From: Bacteroidota bacterium
GTDB taxonomy: Bacteria > Bacteroidota > Bacteroidia > Bacteroidales > FEN-979
Reading direction: 5' to 3'
NCBI GenBank assembly: GCA_026391835.1
Contig: JAPLDF010000009.1
Span: forward strand, 1-64,000
Length of the DNA stretch: 64,000 nt
In this document: in pieces, positions 1 through 8,162 of the stretch
How positions within the stretch are numbered: the first letter of the stretch is position 1
How the letters are laid out: each line of letters begins with the position of its first letter
Position numbers and translations under genes: made by a program
The notes under the pieces: generated by a model
The model's database searches: none
Told to the model about the DNA's origin: nothing
Seen by the model: only the letters and a program-made list of their open reading frames with translations

Positions 1-52
1 AGTCAGGAAAGGTCTTTCCCGGGCAAAACACCCCCGTGCAGGGTATCAAAAG

Positions 53-98
53 AGAACCCCGGGCAATTCAACCTTATGAAGGTCATGCCCGGGGTTCT
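53..98 (-). terminator. Long GC-rich hairpin downstream of the barrel gene
   Basis: A perfect 13-base inverted repeat (arms 53-65 and 86-98, AGAACCCCGGGCA and its complement) encloses a second short stem (71-75 with 79-83). It starts 15 bases past the stop of the minus-strand barrel gene and is followed, in that direction, by only a short T-run (CTTTT). A transcription terminator is the simplest reading; a dispersed palindromic repeat is the alternative. Positions 1-52 show no gene. Confidence 0.5.
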
Positions 99-113
99 GA
101 CAAGAAGGGTATG

Positions 114-728
114 TTATTTACTTCCGAAGATCCGGAATCCTACGGAGACCAGGAACACATTGTTTTTAGCATCGAAGGATGAATTGCTGGCATCCGTGAT
201 GAGCTTGCTCAGGCCCATTTTATACCTGATGTCGAATGTCAGGAACAACACATCGATGCCGGTTCCGCCCAATGCATACCAGTTGGCAGTCTTGATATCG
301 CCGGCCTGTATTTTCGGGTTGACATCCTCGCTGATTTTTTTACTCATGGCAAAGGATACTTCCGGCCCCAGTTCGACACGCCAGGTGATCAGGTCGGAGT
401 GGATGATCTTAAACCCGACAAGCAAAGGAACATCGAGGCTGCCGACGGTTATTTTCTCACTCCAGTAGTTGGGGTTTGTCACTGAACCGGTATGGGAAAA
501 AACACCGCCACTCATGCAATAGAGCACTTCGGGGGCGAAATAGAGCCGCTTGCCAACGTGAGCCCAGGCTCCCACATGAAAACCACTGTTGAACTGGTTT
601 TTAATGGAGTCTGCGTTGGTGGTAAGTTTGGAGCCATTATAGCCCAGTTTTAAGCCAAGGGCAAACTGGCCATACGAAAATGAAGATGCACCAAGTGCAA
701 ATGCAAGTATGATGATAAGTTTTTTCAT
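114..728 (-). CDS. Outer-membrane beta-barrel protein (porin-like, PorT/OMP_b-brl type)
   Basis: A 204-residue protein with a signal peptide (MKKLIIILAFALGASSFSYG, cleavage before QFALGLK). The mature part is a series of short alternating hydrophobic/polar strands with Gly and aromatic residues (GLKLGYNGSKL near the start, VGFKIIHSDLI, FDIRYKMGLSKL, and a final strand VFLVSVGFRIFG ending in an aromatic before the last residues). This is the pattern of the small eight-stranded barrels common in Bacteroidota outer membranes. The family fits by strand pattern and length only; transported substrate or partner cannot be read. It lies downstream of the SUMF1-OmpA gene on the same strand with a 66-base gap, so it may be co-transcribed or use the weak promoter at 764-771. 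Confidence 0.75.
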   Translation of the reverse strand: MKKLIIILAFALGASSFSYGQFALGLKLGYNGSKLTTNADSIKNQFNSGFHVGAWAHVGKRLYFAPEVLYCMSGGVFSHTGSVTNPNYWSEKITVGSLDVPLLVGFKIIHSDLITWRVELGPEVSFAMSKKISEDVNPKIQAGDIKTANWYALGGTGIDVLFLTFDIRYKMGLSKLITDASNSSFDAKNNVFLVSVGFRIFGSK

Positions 729-763
729 AGATAAATGGTTTAATTGAAAATAAATTGATCCTG

Positions 764-771
764 CAAAAATA
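764..771 (-). promoter_or_regulatory. Possible -7 element (TATTTTTG)
   Basis: The minus strand reads TATTTTTG, matching the Bacteroidota -7 consensus TAnnTTTG, 35 bases before the ATG of the barrel gene. I find no TTG at the expected distance upstream, so only half of the promoter is supported. Confidence 0.3.
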
Positions 772-794
772 AGGAAACAAAAGCAATAACCTCA

Positions 795-2036
795 CTACAG
801 TTTTTTAATGGTCACCCTGCGGTTCTGTGTCCTTCCTGCGGCAGTTTTATTGTCGGCAACTGGTTTTGACGAACCAAACCCTTTGGTCTCCATCCGGCCG
901 GCATCAATGCCCCGTTTCACGATTTCAGCCTTGATACTCAAAGCTCTTTTGTCGGAGAGCGAAAGGTTCAATGCGTCGCTCCCGGTATTGTCCGTATGAC
1001 CTTCGATCATGATCCTGGTTGTGGGATGCTCTTTCAGGTATGCAGTTATTTGTTCAACTATCGGATAACTTTCAGGCTTGACTGTGGCTTTGCCAATATC
1101 GAAATTGATGCCATAGATATCGATGAATCCTTTTGCATCCAGGTCTTTCATCAGATCAACAGCCGGTTTTGGCTCGGCCTTCCTGGCAGCTGTTTCGTCG
1201 GTAATGGCGGGCCTGAAGCCGAAACCAAGGGCACTGTTATACGGGAATTCATTGTTCCGGTATGAAATCCTCATCCGGCCTTCCTCGCTTCCCCACGAAC
1301 CGCCCCGGAGAATACGGTGTGTTCCGCGGTCGGGACCGGCCGGATTCTCTTTGGGGCTTGTCTTATAATAGGACTCACCATACCAGTCGGAGCACCATTC
1401 CCTGATATTTCCGGCCATATCATATATTTCCAGTTCATTTGGCATTTTCTGGCCGATGTTGTGCGATCTCTTATCGGAGTTGCCGAGGTACCATGCAACT
1501 TCATCCAGGTTGTTTCCGCCGACATATTTGAATCCCTTGCTTTTGGTTCCTCCTTTTGCTGCATATTCCCACTCGGCTTCGGTCGGCAGGCGGAATTTCT
1601 TCCCCGTAGACTTGCTCAGCCAGTTGCAGTATTCCACCGCATCAAACCAACTGATGTTTCCAACCGGTTTCAGGGTATCCGCCTGAGGTACGGGCACGCC
1701 GTTCATGTTCATCATCCAGGTACCGTTGTTGATTCCCCGCGGCGGGAGCCCGTGTTTCAGCCGCACGGTATCCGGTTTTTCGGCATCGGTAACGTAACCG
1801 GTGGCATCAATGAATTTTTTGAAGTCCTGGAAGGTGACTTCATATTTACCAAAATAAAAACTGGTGACCGTTACCTGGTGGGCAGGTTGTTCGTCCCTGT
1901 TGCCACCTGGATTACCCATGGTGAAGGTCCCTCCTTCCACGTATATCATCGGGGGCATCTTCACTGCGGGTTGCTGGGCGTAAACCACGTTACAGCCAAT
2001 CAATAAAATAAGGATATAGATCAGGTTCTTTTTCAT
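795..2036 (-). CDS. Formylglycine-generating-enzyme-like (SUMF1) domain fused to OmpA C-terminal domain
   Basis: A 413-residue exported protein. The start is placed at the ATG at 2036 because it begins a clean signal peptide (MKKNLIYILILLIGCNVVYA); the open frame extends 10 codons upstream without one. Residues about 27-280 are a SUMF1/FGE-sulfatase fold (YVEGGTFTMGNP, NWLSKSTGKKFRLPTEAEWEYA, DMAGNIREWCSDW, LRGGSW, GFGFRPA). The region after LRGGSW reads GSEEGRMRISYRN and lacks the cysteines of true sulfatase-activating enzymes, so a structural or binding role is more likely than catalysis. Residues about 305-413 are an OmpA peptidoglycan-binding domain (GHTDNTGSDALNLSLSDKRA, then GRTQNRRVTI). 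GldK/PorK of the T9SS is also SUMF1-like, but it does not carry an OmpA domain, so I do not assign that role. The protein probably sits in the outer membrane or periplasm, anchored to the cell wall. Confidence 0.85.
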   Translation of the reverse strand: MKKNLIYILILLIGCNVVYAQQPAVKMPPMIYVEGGTFTMGNPGGNRDEQPAHQVTVTSFYFGKYEVTFQDFKKFIDATGYVTDAEKPDTVRLKHGLPPRGINNGTWMMNMNGVPVPQADTLKPVGNISWFDAVEYCNWLSKSTGKKFRLPTEAEWEYAAKGGTKSKGFKYVGGNNLDEVAWYLGNSDKRSHNIGQKMPNELEIYDMAGNIREWCSDWYGESYYKTSPKENPAGPDRGTHRILRGGSWGSEEGRMRISYRNNEFPYNSALGFGFRPAITDETAARKAEPKPAVDLMKDLDAKGFIDIYGINFDIGKATVKPESYPIVEQITAYLKEHPTTRIMIEGHTDNTGSDALNLSLSDKRALSIKAEIVKRGIDAGRMETKGFGSSKPVADNKTAAGRTQNRRVTIKKL

Positions 2037-2100
2037 GGAGATTTTTTTTGTAAATATAATACACAAATTGGTTCGTTGTCAATTCGGAAAAACGGAGCCT

Positions 2101-4014
2101 CTATGTTTTTTTCTTTGCATAGTAATACCGCCAGTCAAAGGCAAGCCTGATGCCGATAAACCAGACACTTTTCAACTTCATGGGTTCGGGGAGGGCAGGC
2201 TCGATCATGGTTATTTTACGTGGGATGTCAACACCTGCATTGAGTTGAATCACCATACTGGCACTTTGCCTGCGCGAGAATGTCCTGACCGGGCGATACT
2301 CCAGGATGGGGAAATCAATATGGACTGAATGCATTGTAACCAGTGCAAGTTCACTGACACCATCGTTGTCATAGGGAAACAGGAAGGAATCGGCGCCCTG
2401 GAGCGTGCCGTAGAAACACACCCCGATTTCGCGGCCGAGAATGAACTGGAATCTTCCAAGCCGGGTGACCATCCCTGTTTGCCATGGAATGAGGCCCCCG
2501 GCCCCCGCCGTGGCGACCACGTCGGTCATGGTTGCCGGGGCTGCCAGGTAAAGGATGGGGGCAAGGAGGATGAGGTCTCCCGGGATCAGGTAAAAGGGTA
2601 GCCGGAGACGAAAGTAAAATGCTTCCCGGCTTGGAATCGCCGACAGGATGGATCCGAATTGCTTATAGGATGGATCCCGCTCAAGTTTCATGGTCGAAGC
2701 CCCGTCGAGGCGCCACCCCAGGTCGACGAACACCAGCCCGTCGCCCGATTCATTCATCACACCATCGAGCCCCACACCCAGGTGCAATGCCATTTCAAGC
2801 CCGGGTACCACCCCTGCTGTTTTCTGACTGGGGTCAAATCCACCTGCCAAAACAGAAATCCTTGCTGCAGGTGCAAATCCGACAAACGGGCCGATCTCTG
2901 ACCGGAACCTTGGAATTTCGCCCAGGCCCGTCGCAAGCCCGGGAACCGGGGTAGTCACCAGTATCGAGTCAAACAAGTCACTGAAACCCGGATTGACCCG
3001 GCGAAGGGGCATTATAATGGCCCTGGCAATGTTGAACGTATCGGGCGTAAACACCCCGGGCTGATCGTTGATCAGGGAGGGGGCGTCTTTGCTGGCGGCA
3101 GCATCCAGGAATTGGTTCAGGCTTATCAATACCGTACGGGCAGCCCGGTCGGCATCCTCCGGCCGCATATAGGCGTCCCCTGTCAATACAAGCCTTTCAC
3201 CCTGCCAGGTGGTAACTTCTAGCCCGTGCTCGTCATAATAATCATGGGTGCCTTTCCGAAGGGCTGCATTTCCCCATATTCCGGCCACATGGCCCGAAGA
3301 AAACGCATCTTCCAGGAAATGCAGGGCAAAGGCTTCATCGGCGAGTGCCGAAAGTGCGAGTGCCGAGCGTTGTTCAGGTGTTAATGTTTCTGCCGATAAC
3401 CTCTTTGCTTTTGCCAGCGCACTGGCATGAAACCATTTATACGTACCGATCAGGTTAACCTCGCTGCCCTCTTTAAAGCAGTAGTCAAAATATGCCCCGG
3501 CTGATGTCCCGACATCGGGCCTGGCAAGCATGAAATGTACATTGTTTGATCCCGCCCTGGAGACATATTCGGGATCGGCCCGCAGGAGACGGAGGTCAGA
3601 ATCGCGTAGCTCATTGGCCCGGTCACTCTTTGTTTTGGCTGCTTCAAGTCCTGCTTTAAGCCGGGCCGTGATATCTGCGACATTGAGGATCCAGTCGGTT
3701 TGCAAAACATTGTGAAGCATATTTTCGGGAGAGGTGGAGTGGTCACCTGAAATGGCGGGAAAGGCAGCGTAATCAATATACCTGGGATGTTCTCCCTGGG
3801 CAGCATCTGCTGCCAGTTCATCGAGCCTCGACTCATAACCTTTTCTTGCCATGGCCCAGAGTTGGTCGAGCAATGCCCGGTGGGCCGAATCGAGTTTATG
3901 GATGGCAAGCAGGGAGATGTCCCGGTGCTCGGGATACACCCATGCATTGCTTGCCAGGCTTAAGCTTGTGATCATCAGTATGATCAATAAAATCTTTCTC
4001 AACATATTTTTCAT
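2101..4014 (-). CDS. Secreted zinc protein with P1 nuclease/phospholipase C-type N-terminal domain and barrel-like C-terminus
   Basis: A 637-residue protein; the ATG at 4014 is preferred over an upstream TTG. The signal peptide ends in SNA, so the mature protein would begin at Trp25. In S1/P1 nucleases and Bacillus phospholipase C the N-terminal Trp itself is a zinc ligand. The other ligands follow at the P1 spacings: His30 (W+5), an early Asp (Asp81 in YIDY is likely), His232-x3-Asp236-x5-His242 (HFLEDAFSSGH), and His257-x3-Asp261 (HDYYD). His160 (NNVHFML) may be the remaining histidine. From about residue 330 the sequence changes to amphipathic strands rich in Gly and aromatics (IGPFVGFAPAARISVLAGGF, LFPYDNDGVSEL, SVWFIGIRLAFDWRYYYA at the end), like an outer-membrane barrel. 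Function is inferred: a zinc phosphodiesterase, nuclease or phospholipase tethered to the surface. The substrate cannot be read. Confidence 0.6.
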   Translation of the reverse strand: MKNMLRKILLIILMITSLSLASNAWVYPEHRDISLLAIHKLDSAHRALLDQLWAMARKGYESRLDELAADAAQGEHPRYIDYAAFPAISGDHSTSPENMLHNVLQTDWILNVADITARLKAGLEAAKTKSDRANELRDSDLRLLRADPEYVSRAGSNNVHFMLARPDVGTSAGAYFDYCFKEGSEVNLIGTYKWFHASALAKAKRLSAETLTPEQRSALALSALADEAFALHFLEDAFSSGHVAGIWGNAALRKGTHDYYDEHGLEVTTWQGERLVLTGDAYMRPEDADRAARTVLISLNQFLDAAASKDAPSLINDQPGVFTPDTFNIARAIIMPLRRVNPGFSDLFDSILVTTPVPGLATGLGEIPRFRSEIGPFVGFAPAARISVLAGGFDPSQKTAGVVPGLEMALHLGVGLDGVMNESGDGLVFVDLGWRLDGASTMKLERDPSYKQFGSILSAIPSREAFYFRLRLPFYLIPGDLILLAPILYLAAPATMTDVVATAGAGGLIPWQTGMVTRLGRFQFILGREIGVCFYGTLQGADSFLFPYDNDGVSELALVTMHSVHIDFPILEYRPVRTFSRRQSASMVIQLNAGVDIPRKITMIEPALPEPMKLKSVWFIGIRLAFDWRYYYAKKKT

Positions 4015-4132
4015 GTTGTTTCTCAACCATGGTTTTTCCTGGCTGCTAAATTATAAACTTTCTTTAAAATGTGGATGGCCTACCGGAAATTGAGAAAAAG
4101 TGAAATTAAGGTTGCAATTCACCATTTAGCCA

Positions 4133-4149
4133 TGTAAGCCCACCTTACA
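4133..4149. promoter_or_regulatory. Inverted repeat TGTAAG-N5-CTTACA
   Basis: A perfect palindrome with 6-base arms (4133-4138 and 4144-4149), just upstream of the -33 element of the REC-PAS kinase promoter at 4155-4186. The same half-site appears in the inverted repeat at 6413-6430 next to the partner regulator gene. This may be a binding site for the LuxR-type regulator encoded at 5719. Confidence 0.35.
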
Positions 4150-4154
4150 ACTTT

Positions 4155-4186
4155 TTGCGATTATTTTATAAATTAACATAACTTTG
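4155..4186 (+). promoter_or_regulatory. Bacteroidota-type promoter of the kinase-regulator operon
   Basis: A TTG at 4155-4157 is followed after 21 bases by TAACTTTG at 4179-4186, an exact match to the -7 consensus TAnnTTTG. Transcription would start near 4193, giving an 84-base leader before the ATG at 4277. The region 4015-4276 separates two divergent genes and holds no other feature I can support apart from the palindrome at 4133. Confidence 0.55.
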
Positions 4187-4276
4187 TGAAAAATACACAA
4201 TAAAGCAAGGGTAACCTTATGTCATTGAACGAGTATAATGAAAAGAAAGTAATCAAAATCAGTATCATTGAAAAGT

Positions 4277-5722
4277 ATGGATAAAAAGCTCAATATACTG
4301 GTCATAGAAGACAGCCAGGCCGATGCTGAATTAAATGTCAGGTTGCTCCGCTCGGCAGGTTATGAAGTCACCTACCAGAGGGTGGAGTCTGCCCCGGAGA
4401 TGATTGAAGCGCTAAACGGGGAAACCTGGGATCTCATTCTTTCGGATTACCTGATGCCCAATTTTACAGTTCAGGCCGCGCTTGAAATCTATCACAAGGG
4501 GGGGCTGAATGTTCCGTTTATAGTAATTTCAGGTGCCATCGGCGAGGTAAAGGCCGTGCAGCTCATCAAGGCCGGGGCACATGATTATCTGCTGAAAAGC
4601 AATATGGCCCGGTTTATTCCCGTTGTTGAACGCGAACTTCGGGAAATGAATAACCAGCGGGCGATAATCAATATCAGCAATGCCCTTTCGAGCAGTGAAG
4701 AAAAGTTCAGAAGTTATATTGATAACGCTCCGGATGGTGTTTTTGTGGCCGATGAAACCGGGAAATACATCGAGGTGAACGATGCAGCATGCAGGATAAC
4801 CGGCTATTCGAAAGAGGAACTTTTAACCATGCAGATTTCGGATTTATTGCCGGATGAATCACATGAAATTGGCATCACCCAATTCAGCCACGTGGTCAAT
4901 ACCGGTACCTCGAAAGCCGACCTGCTGTTCAAACATAAAAGCGGAATGTTGCGCTGGTGGACCGTAGAAGCGGTGAAACTTGATGAAACACGCTTTCTCA
5001 GTTTCACCAAAGACATTACCGACCGGAAAAATGCCAACCTGGAAGTTATGAAAGCCAGGGAGGAGCTGCAGCATCTTAACCAGTACCTGATGGATGCAAG
5101 GGAGAACGAACGTGCGACGGTAGCGATGGAGATTCATGATGAACTTGGACAGGCGTTGACGGCGATCAAAATTGATCTGAAATGGGTTCAGGAGCACCTT
5201 GAAGACATCGATAAATCGTCTCAAAAACTCTCCAGGATCATTGAGATGACCAATGATACCATTAAAAAAGTACAAAGAATATCGGCCGAGTTGCGCCCTG
5301 AATTGCTTGATGACCTTGGACTGGCAACAGCCATTGAGTGGTACAGCGATGAATTTGAAAAACGTACGGGGATGAAATGTGTACTTTCGCTGGAGGATGT
5401 GCCCGATGAAGGTGAAAGGATCAACCTCGCACTTTTCCGGATATTCCAGGAGGCATTGACAAACATTATCAGGCATGCCAATGCCACAACCGTGTATATC
5501 ACCCTGAGACCTTTGCCGGACGGGATTACCCTGATCATTGAAGATGATGGTGTTGGTATATCCCAAAAGAGCATTTCCAGCGGAAAATCTCTTGGGCTGA
5601 TCGGCATGCGCGAACGTGCAAGGCAGATCAGCGGAACCGTTGAATTTTCAAAAAGCAGTGCTGCCGGAACAAAAATAGTTACCTTTATCCCTACACCAAT
5701 CAAAGATCCTGACCGAATATGA
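4277..5722 (+). CDS. Receiver-PAS-HisKA_3 histidine kinase
   Basis: A 481-residue cytoplasmic sensor kinase; the ATG at 4277 is preferred to a TTG nine bases earlier. Residues about 6-120 form a receiver with phospho-acceptor Asp57 (LILSDYLMP) and Lys107. A PAS domain follows at about 143-252 (KFRSYIDNAPDGVFVADETG). Then comes a HisKA_3 dimerisation helix with phospho-His287 (AMEIHDELGQAL) and a HATPase domain with the N-box (FQEALTNIIRHANA) and G-boxes (DDGVGIS, SLGLIGMRERA). HisKA_3 kinases usually phosphorylate NarL/LuxR-type regulators, and such a gene overlaps its stop codon by four bases (ATGA). There is no membrane segment, so the input is cytoplasmic, or comes through the N-terminal receiver from another kinase such as those encoded 3-10 kb downstream. 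Confidence 0.92.
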   Translation: MDKKLNILVIEDSQADAELNVRLLRSAGYEVTYQRVESAPEMIEALNGETWDLILSDYLMPNFTVQAALEIYHKGGLNVPFIVISGAIGEVKAVQLIKAGAHDYLLKSNMARFIPVVERELREMNNQRAIINISNALSSSEEKFRSYIDNAPDGVFVADETGKYIEVNDAACRITGYSKEELLTMQISDLLPDESHEIGITQFSHVVNTGTSKADLLFKHKSGMLRWWTVEAVKLDETRFLSFTKDITDRKNANLEVMKAREELQHLNQYLMDARENERATVAMEIHDELGQALTAIKIDLKWVQEHLEDIDKSSQKLSRIIEMTNDTIKKVQRISAELRPELLDDLGLATAIEWYSDEFEKRTGMKCVLSLEDVPDEGERINLALFRIFQEALTNIIRHANATTVYITLRPLPDGITLIIEDDGVGISQKSISSGKSLGLIGMRERARQISGTVEFSKSSAAGTKIVTFIPTPIKDPDRI

Positions 5723-6348
5723 AAATTCTTATTGCCGATGATCATGCCATCGTACGGGAAGGAGTGAAACAAATCCTGAAGACATTGCCTGAGATATGCC
5801 AGATCGATGAAGTCGCGGAAGGCAATGAAGCCCTTATGATGATCAATAAGGTGGAGTATGATCTTGTAATCCTGGATATCTCGATGCCGGGAATGAGCGG
5901 GCTTGATATTCTGCAGAACCTTTGCCACCGGAAAGTCAATACACGGGTATTGATGCTGAGTTTTCATCCGCAGGAGCAATATGCGATCAGGGCATTTAAA
6001 TTGGGAGCAGCAGGATACCTCTCAAAGGACAGTGCATTTGAGGAATTGGCCATAGCTATCCGCAAAATTGCTGCCGGAGGAAAATACATATCCTCCGTGT
6101 TTGCCGAAAAACGGTTTTTTAATGATCCTGAACAAAAAAGTGAAAATATTCATGATACACTTTCCGACAGGGAATTTCAGGTTATGATCATGCTTGCAAA
6201 GGGAAAAACAGTGCTGGAGATTGCCAATGAAATCTTTATCTCCGACAAAACTGTCAGCACATACCGTTCAAGAATCATGGAAAAAATGGGTATGAAAAAG
6301 AATGCCGACCTGACATTTTATGCCCTGAAAAACAACCTGATCGAATAA
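5719..6348 (+). CDS. NarL/FixJ-family response regulator with LuxR-type HTH
   Basis: A 209-residue regulator. The N-terminal receiver carries the acidic pair (IADDHA), phospho-acceptor Asp53 (LVILDISMPGMSG) and the conserved Lys (GYLSKDSAF). The C-terminal half is a LuxR-type DNA-binding domain (TLSDREFQVMIMLAKGKT, EIANEIFISDKTVSTYRSRI). The start ATG overlaps the kinase stop by four bases, so the two are translationally coupled and form a two-component pair. Its targets are unknown. Inverted repeats with half-site TGTAAG flank the operon (4133-4149 and 6413-6430) and are candidate operators. Confidence 0.95.
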   Translation: MKILIADDHAIVREGVKQILKTLPEICQIDEVAEGNEALMMINKVEYDLVILDISMPGMSGLDILQNLCHRKVNTRVLMLSFHPQEQYAIRAFKLGAAGYLSKDSAFEELAIAIRKIAAGGKYISSVFAEKRFFNDPEQKSENIHDTLSDREFQVMIMLAKGKTVLEIANEIFISDKTVSTYRSRIMEKMGMKKNADLTFYALKNNLIE

Positions 6349-6412
6349 AGAGAGCCTGTTATGGGAATTCCGGGCAGCAACGCAACAGAATACCCGGATC
6401 CTGGTGCCTTAA

Positions 6413-6430
6413 CCTTACAGGGATGTAAGG
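6413..6430. promoter_or_regulatory. Inverted repeat CCTTACA-GGGA-TGTAAGG
   Basis: A perfect 7-base inverted repeat with a four-base loop, 65 bases after the regulator stop and 110 before the CheY-like gene. No T-run follows, so it is a poor terminator. It reuses the TGTAAG half-site seen at 4133-4149. The surrounding interval 6349-6539 has no convincing gene: an open frame of 60 codons from 6361 has no family features. Confidence 0.4.
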
Positions 6431-6436
6431 CAATCA

Positions 6437-6465
6437 CCTACAAAAAAATCAGCATTTCCCCTACA
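6437..6465 (+). promoter_or_regulatory. 29-base element shared with the hybrid-kinase promoter region (copy 1)
   Basis: Two CCTACA boxes (6437-6442 and 6460-6465) stand 23 bases apart, with an A-run and ATC just after the first. The same arrangement, with the same 23-base spacing and similar intervening bases, lies in the same orientation upstream of the hybrid kinase (15080-15109). The element ends 74 bases before the CheY-like ATG. It looks like a binding site common to both transcripts; the binding protein is unknown. Confidence 0.5.
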
Positions 6466-6539
6466 AAGAAATTCCCCTCCCCCTATACTCAGTTAGGATT
6501 GATGCATCTATATTTACAGTCCTACATTAGACGACAAAA

Positions 6540-6911
6540 ATGAAACTTGTAATTGCTGATGACTCATCCCTGATGAGAGAGAGAATTAAAAGTCAGGTCA
6601 GTAGTTTTGACCAGGTGACCATTGTCGGCGAAGCAGGCAATGGCAGGACTGCCATGGAAATGGTCATTGAGTTTGATCCGGACCTGATTTTGCTGGACTT
6701 GCATATGCCGGAAATGGGTGGCATGGAGGTGCTGAAGAAAATAAAAGAGGCGAAGTTGAATACAAAAGTCTGTATTCTCACCAACTATTCCTATCCTCAA
6801 TACAAGGAACGGTGTCTTGCACTTGGCGCTGACTTTTTCCTGAGCAAATCTGACGATTTTGAAAAAACTAATGTTGTCATATCCAATATGTTAATTGGCA
6901 TTAATCCCTAA
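6540..6911 (+). CDS. Single-domain CheY-like response regulator
   Basis: A 123-residue stand-alone receiver: acidic pair (IADDSSLMRERI), phospho-acceptor Asp53 (LILLDLHMPEMGG), conserved Thr region (CILTNYSYP) and Lys (FFLSKSDDFEK). There is no output domain, so it acts by protein contact or as a phosphate relay or sink. It faces the hybrid-kinase/CheB-CheR operon convergently, with a 10-base gap to the stop of the last gene of that operon. Its upstream region carries the element shared with that operon, which suggests the two are expressed together. Confidence 0.93.
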   Translation: MKLVIADDSSLMRERIKSQVSSFDQVTIVGEAGNGRTAMEMVIEFDPDLILLDLHMPEMGGMEVLKKIKEAKLNTKVCILTNYSYPQYKERCLALGADFFLSKSDDFEKTNVVISNMLIGINP

Positions 6912-6921
6912 TCCAGGGTAA

Positions 6922-8154
6922 TCATGAAGCAGAAACCGGCAGGGTGAAAATAAACCGGCTTCCTGTGCCATGTTCGCTTTCAACACGGATTGTTCCGGCG
7001 TTTTTTTCGATGAACTCTTTGCAAAGGATCAACCCGAGGCCTGTGCCGGACTCTTCGGCAGTGCCTTTTGTGTATACCTTGGTGTCGATCCTGAACAACA
7101 AGTCGAGATCCCTCTTTTGAATTCCAACCCCGTTGTCTTCAATCATGAATTCGGCAATCCCGTCCGACACCTCAGAAGAGATGGTGACCATTCCGCCCGG
7201 CCGGGTAAATTTGATCGCGTTGGAAATGAGGTTTCGTAAAACAGCTGAAACCATGTTGCTGTCGGCAAGTACCACAGAACCATCTGCAACGGAATTTGAT
7301 ACGAGGATGTTTTTCTTGTTGGCCTCGCCGGAAAGGATTGTCAGTGTTGAATTGATGATTTCGCTGATGTTGACCGATTCGGGATTGAACCGGATGCTGT
7401 TGGTTTGCGAACGGGCCCAGTCGAGAAGGTTACCCAGCAGGGTATATGCGTTGATCGCTGAATCATTGATGTACCCGATATATTCACTGATCTCATCCGG
7501 GCTGAATTCTGAAATGTTTTCGCGCAGGAGGTTTGAGAATCCGATGACCGCATTGAACGGATTGCGGAGATCATGGGCAATAATGGAAAAGAATTTATCC
7601 TTTGCCGCATTGGCTTCCCTGAGTTTTGTCTCCGATTCCTGTAAGGCGGTTTCTGCCCTTTTACGCTCCTCTATTTCAAGTTTGAGTTTTCGGTTGATCT
7701 GCTGAAATTCGGCAGTCCGCAGTTGTACCTTTTCTTCAAGTTCGCTGTTGATGTTGCGCTCACGGTCAAGAAACCGCATGTACATGTTCAGTGTATGAAC
7801 GATCTGGACATCATCAATCGGTTTGGTGAGATAATCAAGCCCCCCGGCATTCAGCCCTTTTTCCATCAGGCTTTTATTGGGATCAAACGCCGTGATGAAT
7901 ATCACGGGAATGTGGGCTGTTTTCGGGCGGGAGCGAACCAGTTTCGCTGTTTCGAATCCGTCCATTTCCGGCATCTGAACATCCATGAGACAGAGGTCAA
8001 TTGATTGCTCGTTGATGATGCGCAGGGCATCAAAACCGGAACTGGCTTCGATGACCTCCACCGGGAAATTGTCTTTGATCAGCTCGTGCAAAGAGAAAAG
8101 ATTGTTGGGGTTGTCATCAACAATGAGAATAGTATGTTTATCTGTTTTATCCAT
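6922..8154 (-). CDS. Receiver-histidine kinase (REC-coiled coil-HisKA-HATPase)
   Basis: A 410-residue cytoplasmic protein. The receiver is at about 8-125 with Asp58 (LCLMDVQMPEMDG) and Lys111 (YLTKPID). A charged coiled coil at about 132-185 joins it to HisKA with phospho-His194 (FFSIIAHDLRNPFNAVIGFS). HATPase motifs follow (VLRNLISNAIKFT, DNGVGI, GTGLGLILCKEF). It is the last gene of a four-gene minus-strand operon and lies 8 bases after its paralogue at 8163-9368, which has the same architecture, so the pair arose by tandem duplication. The kinase output is presumably gated by phosphorylation of its own receiver. Confidence 0.95.
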   Translation of the reverse strand: MDKTDKHTILIVDDNPNNLFSLHELIKDNFPVEVIEASSGFDALRIINEQSIDLCLMDVQMPEMDGFETAKLVRSRPKTAHIPVIFITAFDPNKSLMEKGLNAGGLDYLTKPIDDVQIVHTLNMYMRFLDRERNINSELEEKVQLRTAEFQQINRKLKLEIEERKRAETALQESETKLREANAAKDKFFSIIAHDLRNPFNAVIGFSNLLRENISEFSPDEISEYIGYINDSAINAYTLLGNLLDWARSQTNSIRFNPESVNISEIINSTLTILSGEANKKNILVSNSVADGSVVLADSNMVSAVLRNLISNAIKFTRPGGMVTISSEVSDGIAEFMIEDNGVGIQKRDLDLLFRIDTKVYTKGTAEESGTGLGLILCKEFIEKNAGTIRVESEHGTGSRFIFTLPVSAS

Positions 8155-8162
8155 GACGATAG

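Noticed and set aside
795..2036. Assignment as GldK/PorK of the T9SS
   Set aside because: It shares the SUMF1 fold but has an OmpA domain and no gldLMN neighbours.
6361..6543. 60-codon open frame between the regulator and CheY-like genes
   Set aside because: No family features, no ribosome binding site, and it covers the regulatory repeats; treated as non-coding.
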